This document shows positions 1 to 8,000 of a DNA stretch of 12,755 bases, in pieces. The stretch's first letter is position 1. Each line of letters opens with the position of its first letter. Source of the DNA: Thalassiosira profunda (Eukaryota; Bacillariophyta; Thalassiosirophyceae; Thalassiosirales; Thalassiosiraceae); the NCBI GenBank assembly GCA_036939355.1, contig JALLAP010000942.1, forward strand, positions 1 to 12,755, written 5' to 3'. Under the pieces are notes generated by a model. That model did not search any database. It worked only from the letters and a program-made list of their open reading frames with translations, and was not told where the DNA came from. The position numbers and the translations under genes are program-made.

Positions 1-14
1 GCCTCGCCGCCGGC

Positions 15-39
15 GTCTCCTCTCGCGATTCGGGGAGAC
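15..39. other. Small inverted repeat downstream of the recombinase stop
   Basis: GTCTCC (15-20) pairs with GGAGAC (34-39) across a 13-base loop, just after the recombinase stop on the minus strand. It could be part of the element's 3' region. Short enough to be chance. Confidence 0.3.
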
Positions 40-75
40 AGCAAATCGGCCAAGATGGGATAGGCGAACTCGGTG

Positions 76-1017
76 TCAGCGGGAGCGTGAGTGCAGTGCC
101 TTTAGCCGGCCAAAATGCACACGAGGGGCATTGCGGGAAACGCTGCTATGATCCCGGGTTGTTTTCTCGGGGGTTCTCTGGGACAAGAGTTGGTAGAAGG
201 ATTGGAGGGAGAGCATCGCTCCGCTGAGGCCTTTGGTGAACTCGCGGCACTGCTGCTCGATGTAGGTGAGGAAGGCGTCGGAGCGCCACCGGCCAACGAG
301 CATGATGGTGTGCGGAGGCACTCCCTGAAGGTAGAGTTGCATCGCGAGGGAGGCGCGGACGGAGTGTGTCCCCACGTCCTCCGGGCCGAATCCGAGCTCG
401 TCCTTCCCTGCCCACTGGACGGCCCGCTTGATGTCCTGTTGTATCTCTGTGTTAGAGATCTTGGCGAAGCGTCCCGTCGACTCGTTGAAGAAGGTGAATA
501 TCGGCCACTGTGGGTCGAACTTGGGGTAGGAGCGGAGGCGGGTGATTGTCTTGGCCCAGAGGTGGACCGTGTTGAGGGTCGGGTGAGTGTTTCTGTCCAT
601 TATGATTTCGTCGTCGTAGGTCCCTGACTTCTGTTTGCCGAATTTCACGACGACAGATTCGGCGTCGTGGATTCTTGGGTCTTCGTGGGGGACGATCCGG
701 GCGCCGTTGCGGAATTCGACGTCGCAGGCTCGGATGGGACGGGTCTTGCGTTCCTTCTGGGGAACGTTCGTGTACTCGCAGCTGCGGCAAGCGAAGAATA
801 GGGCGCCAGCGACGAGCGTGGCTCGGGCTCTCTCGCGTGGCGATTCAGCGAGTTCAACGATGAGCTTGAAGACCGAGGGCGGCAGTGCCTTCTGGTGTCG
901 AGCGGGAGGGTCTTGATCGTAATAGGTCTTGGCTTGGCGGAGGATTCTCATGGCGGTCTTTCCGGAGGTGGTCTTCGATGGGTCATCCCGACCACTCTCA
1001 ACAATTGTCGCTGCCAC
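76..1017 (-). CDS. Tyrosine recombinase, catalytic domain
   Basis: Catalytic half of the element's tyrosine recombinase, which would integrate a circular cDNA without target-site duplication. In the 313 residues counted from 1017: the first catalytic Arg lies in FFACRSCEY (R78); a likely beta-hairpin Lys in KFGKQKSG (around K128-K130); HSVR at 218-221; GRWRSDAF with W244 in the His/Trp position; and the nucleophile Y252 in LTYI. All expected catalytic residues are present. The segment DPPARHQKALP (37-46) resembles the linker before the catalytic domain in protist YR retroelements. The codon at 1017 is GTG and there is no ATG at the 5' end; the frame is open up to 1104, after a TAA at 1107-1105. 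The N-terminal domain sits in another frame (1388-1086), so the gene is broken here or needs a -1 shift. The tail after Y252 is basic and variable. Confidence 0.85.
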   Translation of the reverse strand: MAATIVESGRDDPSKTTSGKTAMRILRQAKTYYDQDPPARHQKALPPSVFKLIVELAESPRERARATLVAGALFFACRSCEYTNVPQKERKTRPIRACDVEFRNGARIVPHEDPRIHDAESVVVKFGKQKSGTYDDEIIMDRNTHPTLNTVHLWAKTITRLRSYPKFDPQWPIFTFFNESTGRFAKISNTEIQQDIKRAVQWAGKDELGFGPEDVGTHSVRASLAMQLYLQGVPPHTIMLVGRWRSDAFLTYIEQQCREFTKGLSGAMLSLQSFYQLLSQRTPEKTTRDHSSVSRNAPRVHFGRLKALHSRSR

Positions 1018-1069
1018 GTGGCTGATGGTCTTGCGACAAGTGGTCCCCGAAATGCGCGATCGTCGTGGA

Positions 1070-3409
1070 TTAAATTGTACTATTCCTACGTAGAAGTCCG
1101 GACTTTATGTCTAGGCAGGAAAGGGTTAAACGTTCCGCATCGAACGGCGTGCATGAAAGCGCCGAGGAGCTGTACTTTGTCGGGTGGGTCGAGGTTGTCC
1201 ATATAGGGGTCGGAGAGGCCGCATTGCTGTTGGAACGCCAGCCAGTGACGCCAGCTGCGAGCGTACTGGGAGTGTGTCGCTGCGGTAACACCTTCCTTTT
1301 GGGCCTCTTCCGAGCGAGCGATCCAATCCAAGAGATTCGCTCTGGGGGTAGAGGTTCGATCTTCATCTGCGGGGGAAGGAGAGGAGGGTTAGTGGCATAG
1401 AGCATCGAGATGAGTTGGGCCTCGGTGAGGTGGAAGTCGCGGGAGAGGGAATCCGCGATCACGTTGGATATGCCAGGTATGTGTTGTGAGTACTCCGATG
1501 CGTCGTGCATCATAATCGTCCTCGCCATCTCACGAGCTGCCTCAGCGTGCATCGGTCCAAGGTCGGGGTCGAAATTGGACTTGTGCTGCCATCCCGCGGA
1601 GCAGGTCGAGTCGCCGATCGCGAGGAGGCAGGGGAACGGGCACGTGTCGTGAGGTAAGTTGAGCTGCCCCGTGATGATTGCCGCGATGAATTCTTTCAGA
1701 TTGAGTGTAAAGACTTCGCGTTCTTCCTTTGTGAATTCGTATCGCCAGGCTCGGCCCGATCGCAGGTCGAAACCTCCCATTCCGTGTTCAGATGCATCGG
1801 ATACTGTCACTGTGGTCGGTACTCGGAAGATGATCGAGTTGATCGAGATGCCGCGGCGGGCGCGGCGGAGGAATTTGACCCACAGGAGGAGGTCGTCGCG
1901 GGCTCCTTCGGTGATCATGGCCCGGCCGTGGGCATCGGCGATGCGTTCGAGCCGTCGTATGCGGTTCAGGAAGTGGCGAGCGGAGGGGATGACGTAGCCT
2001 ACGTGGTTGAGTCGGCCCACGAGCGTCTTGGCGTCGTCCCAGGTGATCGAGACCATCGTGAGGGTTCGAATGATCTGGCGGGTCCAGGCACGGGCTTTGT
2101 CGTTGGGCAGGGCTATGAGGAGAGGCCTCGTTTGGAACTCCCAGCCGAGGAAGATGAGGGTCTCCCTGAGTTGGCCCTCGGCCTTTAGCTTTCGCAGCGA
2201 CTGCGGGTCGGGCCGTTGGATTGGTTCGTCGTCCGCGACTGGACGGAAGACAAGGTGCGTGGCCATTCCGAGGGCCTGTCGCGCTCGGTTTACCATTGGC
2301 TGGTTTTCGTTTGAGTCTAGGACGGCGACAGCGCCATCATCGATGAAGCCGTCGACACCTGCCTTCTGGGAGGGTGGTAGGTGGACGTCCGGTTCCAGGG
2401 CGTGGCCGAAGGGGATGTCGTCCGCGAGACGAGCGGGTTGTGGCAGGAGGTTATCGTGGGGCGAGGGCAACGTTGCGGGTGTCCAGTGTGGGCAGTGAAG
2501 CAGGTCGTTGGCGAGGTCGAAGATCATCTCGGATGCTATCGAGAATTCAGCTGGGGCGGGGCTGGAGCCAAAAGGTAATCTGTTCAATATCGCTCCAATG
2601 AAATTGTTGCCATCTTCGTCCTCATCGTTCTTCTCTGTGTGCCAGGTCGCAATGCATTTTGATGCAATCTCCGCGTTGGTATGGAGGCGGCGGTAGGCTT
2701 TCTCGAAGTCTGATTTGCAGATGAGGATCCGTTCGTTGGGGTTCTGGCGGCGAATGTGGTGGATCAGGTGAGCGAATCGTTGGAGGGCGTGTCCGTACAT
2801 CGTGCTGGGGATGAGTTCCTCGTCGATGCGTTGGTTGATTGATCGTCCTCGCTTCTTCTGATTCGACAGGTCGTGGGTGACACGTTTCTTTGGCATTTGG
2901 TTTCCGGCTTCGTCAATCGTGAGCTGGTGCTGGAGGCCCAGGGGGTATACCTCGGCGTGTTTCAGCTTGCGAATGCACGTCTTAGTGATGGTGATCAGGT
3001 ATCCCAATTCGGCGTCTTGTTTGAACAATTTGTTCACGATGGGCTCTGCCTCTGGGGTGAGTGCAGATTTGTGGTTTCCTCGAGCCAGTTGCGTTTCTAA
3101 GTCGCTCAGTCGAGTTCGTTCGTCAATCTCTTGCGCGGGGTAGCTGATCCCGTCGATCGAGTTCGCACGAAAGCGAGGATAGTTTGGGTGGTGGGCGAGG
3201 AGTTGGTCGAGTTGAGAGATCGGGCGGAGTTCTGAGCCCGGGGAGACGATCGAGTTTGGGTTCGCTCGGATCGCCTTGTCGAGATCATAGCTGTGCTTCG
3301 CGAGGACAGCTGAGTTGTGTGCGGCTGCAGATTGAGTGAGCTCGAATCTGAATTCGCTGTGTCCTGGGGTGGGGCACGGGGCAGTGGCGGTCTTCCTCAC
3401 GATCGTCAT
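1070..3409 (-). CDS. Reverse transcriptase-RNase H polyprotein
   Basis: Copies the element RNA into DNA and degrades the RNA strand. In 779 residues: an N-terminal region of about 150 residues; HDLSNQKKRG around 179-188; RT motif A KSDFEKAYRR with D234; motif B LPFGSSPAPAEFS around 278-290; a long proline-rich loop; motif C FIDDG with D357 and D358; then FLGWEFQTR at 420-428. The RNase H domain follows, with D538 (VSDASEHGMGG), E573 (LNLKEFIAA), D600 (AIGDSTCS) and D653 (NVIADSLSR), so both active sites look intact. Residues beyond about 690 overlap the recombinase frame and are probably not a domain. ATG at 3409 is the first Met; the frame is open upstream to a TGA at 3571-3569, so a non-ATG start or reinitiation cannot be excluded. 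No protease or methyltransferase motif is seen. Confidence 0.9.
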   Translation of the reverse strand: MTIVRKTATAPCPTPGHSEFRFELTQSAAAHNSAVLAKHSYDLDKAIRANPNSIVSPGSELRPISQLDQLLAHHPNYPRFRANSIDGISYPAQEIDERTRLSDLETQLARGNHKSALTPEAEPIVNKLFKQDAELGYLITITKTCIRKLKHAEVYPLGLQHQLTIDEAGNQMPKKRVTHDLSNQKKRGRSINQRIDEELIPSTMYGHALQRFAHLIHHIRRQNPNERILICKSDFEKAYRRLHTNAEIASKCIATWHTEKNDEDEDGNNFIGAILNRLPFGSSPAPAEFSIASEMIFDLANDLLHCPHWTPATLPSPHDNLLPQPARLADDIPFGHALEPDVHLPPSQKAGVDGFIDDGAVAVLDSNENQPMVNRARQALGMATHLVFRPVADDEPIQRPDPQSLRKLKAEGQLRETLIFLGWEFQTRPLLIALPNDKARAWTRQIIRTLTMVSITWDDAKTLVGRLNHVGYVIPSARHFLNRIRRLERIADAHGRAMITEGARDDLLLWVKFLRRARRGISINSIIFRVPTTVTVSDASEHGMGGFDLRSGRAWRYEFTKEEREVFTLNLKEFIAAIITGQLNLPHDTCPFPCLLAIGDSTCSAGWQHKSNFDPDLGPMHAEAAREMARTIMMHDASEYSQHIPGISNVIADSLSRDFHLTEAQLISMLYATNPPLLPPQMKIEPLPPERISWIGSLARKRPKRKVLPQRHTPSTLAAGVTGWRSNSNAASPTPIWTTSTHPTKYSSSALSCTPFDAERLTLSCLDIKSGLLRRNSTI
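1086..1388 (-). CDS. Tyrosine recombinase, N-terminal core-binding domain, separate frame
   Basis: Open frame without ATG (it follows a TAA at 1391-1389 and has a TTG at 1331) that looks like the SAM-like core-binding domain of a tyrosine recombinase. The stretch TAATHSQYARSWRHWLAFQQ is the typical first helix of these domains, followed by a segment with DKVQLLGAFMHAVRCG. It stops at TAG 1088-1086. The catalytic domain continues in the -1 frame, which is open from 1104, so the two overlap by about 15 bases. The whole segment overlaps the 3' end of the RT ORF in a different frame; the RT ORF's last 80-90 residues are probably only the shadow of this domain. ORF overlap between RT and YR is common in DIRS elements. 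Expression could be by frameshift or reinitiation from the RT ORF; no ATG supports independent initiation. Confidence 0.7.
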   Translation of the reverse strand, partial: PSSPSPADEDRTSTPRANLLDWIARSEEAQKEGVTAATHSQYARSWRHWLAFQQQCGLSDPYMDNLDPPDKVQLLGAFMHAVRCGTFNPFLPRHKVRTST

Positions 3410-3716
3410 GAACTCGTTCCAATCACCTGAGGGCAGACGAGTTGGATTACAAATAGAGATTTGTAAGGTGAGTTCGATCGGAGAGAAGATGCTATTGTTA
3501 CTGAGGTTGCTAACTGAGAGCGTGTGAACCGATTCTCCGAAATCGGGTGGAGTAGGACTCCGGGTCGATCAGGCTATTCCTGACGACTGGCAAACAATGT
3601 GTCGGCGCACAGTTCCCTCGTCATGGACCGTCGAGGGCGTGGCTGAGCACCGCACAAACGGGTGAAGGGGCGATACATTGGCCGTCGAGGGTGTGTCGGG
3701 ACACCGCACAAACGGA
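3410..3716 (-). other. Junction between ORF2 and the RT ORF
   Basis: About 300 bases between the stop of the second ORF and the RT start codon. The RT-proximal part (to 3568) is an open extension of the RT frame without Met. The distal part holds the 54-bp direct repeat. A third frame is open across 3574-3783 and overlaps the end of ORF2, but a TGA at 3571-3569 blocks simple read-through from it into RT. I see no clear RNA structure or promoter. Confidence 0.5.
3622..3715. repeat. Two-copy direct repeat, 54-bp period
   Basis: Two diverged copies of about 40 bases. CCGTCGAGGG occurs at 3628-3637 and 3682-3691, and CACCGCACAAACGG at 3648-3661 and 3702-3715, both with spacing of exactly 54. The middle of each unit differs. 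It lies in the non-domain gap between ORF2 and RT of the element. Confidence 0.85.
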
Positions 3717-4808
3717 TTAGGGCCGGGGTGCACCGTGGGAGGTGTCCCTGTGGACTACTCCCTCGCGATTTCCGCACGAGCATACACTGAGGCGTTTCAG
3801 CAGGTGTCTGAGGTACGTACCGACTCGGAAAGCTCTGGCGAGGCAGGGGCTGGGCGAGCGGTGCTTGCGTCGTGCGTGGGCAGGCGAGGGAGGTGGCGGG
3901 GTCGGAGGTGATGCAGAGGACTCGGAGGTGTCCGAGAGGGAGATCGATTCCGTGGCCGAAGCGATCTTGGGGGTGGTGGACTCATCGTCGCCCAGGGCAA
4001 ATGGTTTCTTACCCGGTTCGATTGTGGTGGGCTGGGCTGCGAGTGGGGTCCTCTCGTCATTGGTGGGACGAGTGTCGATCTGGGGATCGGGCTTGGGTTG
4101 GAATGGCGTTCGACGCCGTTGGATGTCATCGTAGATGGCAGTTTGGGCGGCGATGACCTCGGCTCGCGGGATCGTCCGGTGGGAGGGTCTGGACGAGCCA
4201 GGCGGGGGGGTCGTGCCGTGGGAGGTGCTGGGCTCCGGCTCCTCGAGGTCGGGCAGCTCATCGAGGTCGTCGTCGAGCCCTTGGAGGATCGCCGGGGTCA
4301 GGAGGCGGTCGTTGGAGAACGTGGAGGTCTCGGCGTTGGTTGTTCGCCGGTCAAGGGGGTGTTTCTTCTTCTTCTTCGGGGCGAGGGGCGTACGGCTCGA
4401 GGGCGATCGGGTGGCTGGGCCGCGCGTCGAGGTTTGCTGCCTCGACAGGCACTCGTTGCGTAGCGGGTGCAATACCTCGACAGCGTATCGGGGTCCGGAG
4501 GGCGGGGCTGGACGTTGGCCCGGAGGGATCAGGATGGTGACAGTGGTCGACGCGGGAGGAGTTCGGGTCGATCCCTGGTGAGTCGAGATGGCGGGCTTGT
4601 CATTCTGGAGGGCGAAGGACGGTGGCAGGGTCGAGCTCGATCGTTGCCTTCGAGAGCGATCTCGGCGGGAGGGGCTGTCGACGGGTCCTGTCCGGGTCTC
4701 GTCTCCGGGAGGCTCGAGCGGGGCGATGGAGCTCGATTCGTTGATCGTCTGGAGGAAGGGCTTCTTGCTGGCGCGTTCGACGATCGGGTGGTGGCGAGGG
4801 CTTTTCAT
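3717..4808 (-). CDS. Element ORF2, low-complexity Pro/Ser/Thr-rich protein
   Basis: A 363-residue ORF from ATG 4808, not recognised as any known family. It is rich in P, S, T, R and K and probably largely disordered. It has a lysine run (K145-K149), an acidic patch around 178-192 (LDDDLDELPDLEEPEP), a proline run near 301-308, and a short Cys-containing tail (CSCGN, 343-347). The frame is open well upstream of the ATG, to a TGA at 5069-5067, and that extension is strongly basic (for example TKRERKHKHKYPPTKP). It overlaps the last 48 or so bases of the gag-like ORF in the -1 frame, so it could be a frameshift extension of gag. Residues 102-120 (PPSGPR, then RNEC) resemble the gag C-terminus. 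Alternatives: an independent accessory protein, or formerly fused gag sequence that lost frame. Confidence 0.55.
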   Translation of the reverse strand: MKSPRHHPIVERASKKPFLQTINESSSIAPLEPPGDETRTGPVDSPSRRDRSRRQRSSSTLPPSFALQNDKPAISTHQGSTRTPPASTTVTILIPPGQRPAPPSGPRYAVEVLHPLRNECLSRQQTSTRGPATRSPSSRTPLAPKKKKKHPLDRRTTNAETSTFSNDRLLTPAILQGLDDDLDELPDLEEPEPSTSHGTTPPPGSSRPSHRTIPRAEVIAAQTAIYDDIQRRRTPFQPKPDPQIDTRPTNDERTPLAAQPTTIEPGKKPFALGDDESTTPKIASATESISLSDTSESSASPPTPPPPSPAHARRKHRSPSPCLARAFRVGTYLRHLLKRLSVCSCGNREGVVHRDTSHGAPRP

Positions 4809-5017
4809 TGGCTTCGTTGGGGGGTATTTGTGTTTGTGCTTGCGTTCGCGCTTGGTCGGGCGAGGCGTGGGAGGTGCTTGGTCTTTCTTCGAGTTGCGAT
4901 GCGAGCGCTGGGGGTGGTTCTTCGTCTTGCGGCGGGGGGTCAGGTAGTTGACGGTCTGGGGTTGGTTTCTCCAGTGTTCATTGGATGGAGGAGACGTCCG
5001 GAGGTGACCTCTCCTCC

Positions 5018-8000
5018 TTATCGAAAATCCGGGTCGTTGGGTCGTTTGTTTGCGTTGTAGATGCGCTCACATTCGTTTCTGACGTTTCGCAGGTTGTTGA
5101 AGCGGGGCCCGCTCGGTGGGACCGTGATGTGGTTTGCCCTACGAGGGCACGTGTGGGGTCTGGGGCAGCTTGCCAGGAAGACGAAGTTTCCGCACTCTTC
5201 TTCGCCGGTGTCTTGGTTGGTGGGCATTCGAGTTTGCCCGCTCGTGATGCGCGGCAGCATGCCCGCGACGTAGGAGGCCCGCGACGTTCTCAACTGCATT
5301 GGCTGGTTTCGATGCAAGGCGGGGGCGATGTTCCCTCCGTTGGAGGATCCTCCGTTGGTGCCTCTGCCGCCTCTGGTCTCTCGGGTGGCCTGGATGATGA
5401 GGGAGCGAGCCATGCCGTTGTTTCTGCGAGATTGGTTTCCGTCGTTGTTGAGGCCGGCGGCGTTGATGATGACTTTGGGGACTCCAATGATGACGTTTCC
5501 GTCCATCAGCTGGTCGATCGAGTGTTCGATGCGCAGGAGGTTCCTGCTGGGCACGCCCGTCAGTCCCTTCTTCATGAAGCTGGTCAGGGTCATGTGGAGT
5601 TTGTAAGTGAATTTCATCACGACCTCACGTTGCCTCCCATGCGTCACCTCGACCAGGTGGTTTTCGTTCTCGTCCACTGTGTCGAAGACGTTGGAGAGGA
5701 ACACCGTCATCAGCGATGTCCTCCCGGTCATGCCACCGCTCAAGACGCAGCAGCTCTTGATCACCTCGATCAGGTTGGAGAACGATCGTGGCACGACGAT
5801 GCCCGCTCTGAGGTAACGTTCCCTGTCTTTTTCGTTCACTGGGTGGCCGAGTTCGTAATCGTGGTCCACTTGGTCGAGATTTAATGTGGCGAACTGGGTG
5901 CGATCGAGGGTGGTGGGCAGGGAGAAGGGGGTCCATTTGTTGGGTTCGTTCAGCGTCGAGGCCCAGTCACCATCGAAGAAGGCTCGAAAGAGGCTCGGTG
6001 TCGGCTCGCATTTGCAGCCGTGCGATTCCAGGAACTTCACGACGATCTTCGCCGCATCCCTGATGCTGCCGGCCTTCAGGCAGTCTTGGTCGAGGGAGGT
6101 GATCTCCTTTGCTGGGTTTTGTCCGTCGGTTGTGCTGATGTTCAGGTGGTGCTCGATGATGGTGTCGGTGGCCCGTCGATACTGCCGTTCCCTGTGCTGC
6201 TGACTTTTCTGCTCGAGCTCCTTCTTCTTCAGGATGATCTCCTCCTTCGAGCGTTTGTCGAGGGATTTGAGGAGGGATAGCATCATCGACTCAGTCCGGT
6301 TCGCTTCCGGTCCGTCCGATCCTTGTCGGATGCTGACGTTCCAAGGCTCGCGTTGGTGGTCGCCGGAGCGGAAGTTGTTGTTGAAATAATTCGTGGAGTT
6401 GTTCGAGGGGCGATCGATGGGACGTTCGTCGGTGAAGAGGTGGGAGACGTTGGGGTGGTGGGAGACGTTGGGAGGGCGCGCACTGTGCTGAGGGTGCCAC
6501 CAGTTTGCTCCCCGGTTGTCTCGCTGGGCGCTCGAGCGGAACAGGGGTTGGGCGGCGGTGTGCTCGACGTCGAGGTCCTCGAGGTTTTGCATGACCGTCT
6601 TGGGGCTGGGGCAGGGCGTGTCCTCGCGGTAGTTGGCTCGCCACACTCGGTTGGCCTGAGTGGCTTTGGAGGACGCGCGGCCAGCTCGTTCGCTGTCGTC
6701 GGGGGGTTCCAGGGCTGGCTCCAGCGAGTGGCGACGGCCTTTCGCTCGGTCTCCCTGTGGGTCGAGCTCGAGGTCTGGGATGCTAGGGCCTTTCCCTCTG
6801 CGCTTCGGGGTCTCGGTGCCGGAGGAGTCGCCGAAGAGGGATTCGACGTCGCTGTCCGACGACGAGTCCTCGTCGAGGTGGACTACCGCCTGGTCGGAGG
6901 GATAGTACTCGCTGGCGCTGGGGGGCTCGTGGACGCGGCTTCGGTCCAGGTGCTGTTGTTGGGAGAGGGTCAGGCGGGGGCCTGCGACGTTCGATGGCTC
7001 GACGGGCACTAGCATCGCGGGGTGGCCTGTGGGCTCAGGCCGGGTCTGGGGTTCGGCCTCCTTCCGGCGCCAGATGGCGTAGCGTCGGATGTCGCGCTTG
7101 GGAGGAGGGATCGAGTCCGATTCGTTCTCATTGAGGGGCCACCGGGTCTCGCTGCCAAAGGGTGGAGGAGGCAGGTAGGGGCAATGGGGCAGCTCGACAT
7201 TGTTCAGGCCCGCTGGGTTCTGAAACTTCTCGCGGTACGTGCTTCCTGTGCCTTTCGACATTGCCTCGATCATCTCACTGTAGAGGGTCGTGGCCAACGG
7301 GTTTTCGCAGGGGCTCGTGCCGGCAGTGAAGCGGATGTTGCTGTTGAGGTGGGCGATGAGGGCCTGAAGCAGTTCGGCCCAACGGTCGGCTGATCTCTTC
7401 AGGTCGGTGTTGATCGAGAGGTGGGGGTTGTTGGGATCACGCTTCCCATTCGCAGTCCTGTGTTCGACGTACGGCTCGGCCCCGTCCAGGTCGCGATAGT
7501 AATCGTCGCGAACGATTCCGAGCACAGTCTTCAGGAGGTGCATCTGGTGGCCGTGGGTGTTCTTCCCGAGTTGCTGGGCTATCATCTGAGTCAGTTTCGT
7601 GGGGATCACGTACGACGCCATGACGAGGCGTTGTTCGAGGCATTCGGTTGGGACTTTGCTGATGTCGATCGATCCGCCGGACCGGATGTAGGCGTCGGAG
7701 CAAAGGTAATCGATGGTCAGGGTGAATTCCACGGTGCCATCGAATATGCTCATGCTTGGTTTCACGCTTCGCACTTCAGCTGCCTCCTTTTGGAGTCCCA
7801 TGAGGCAGGTCACCTCGCGGACGCCGTCTCCGATGGGCGTCTCCACTACGCGGAAAGAGTGTGCCACTGAGAACTCTTGGGATGTTCCGAGGGCGAAGGT
7901 CAGTAGGCCATTGTGAGGGTGCTCGAAGAGGGCTTTTAGGGAAGCTGGGCGGTTCTCGATCTTGCTGTTGTTGAGGGTAATGTCAAGCAGGAGCCGAGGG

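Noticed and set aside
1365..1385. C-run (1371-1375 on the sense strand) as a slippery site from RT into the recombinase
   Set aside because: CTT CCC CCG is not an X XXY YYZ heptamer and no downstream structure was evident by eye.
3574..3783. A 69-codon minus-strand ORF bridging ORF2 and RT
   Set aside because: Half of it is the 54-bp repeat, and a single -1 shift at its end still meets TGA at 3571-3569. Kept only as an observation.
4467..5884. Long plus-strand ORFs opposite ORF2 and the gag-like ORF
   Set aside because: They lie antisense to long frames with recognisable element context, have simple G/V/R/S-rich composition and no motifs; the strand bias in base use keeps the reverse frames open.
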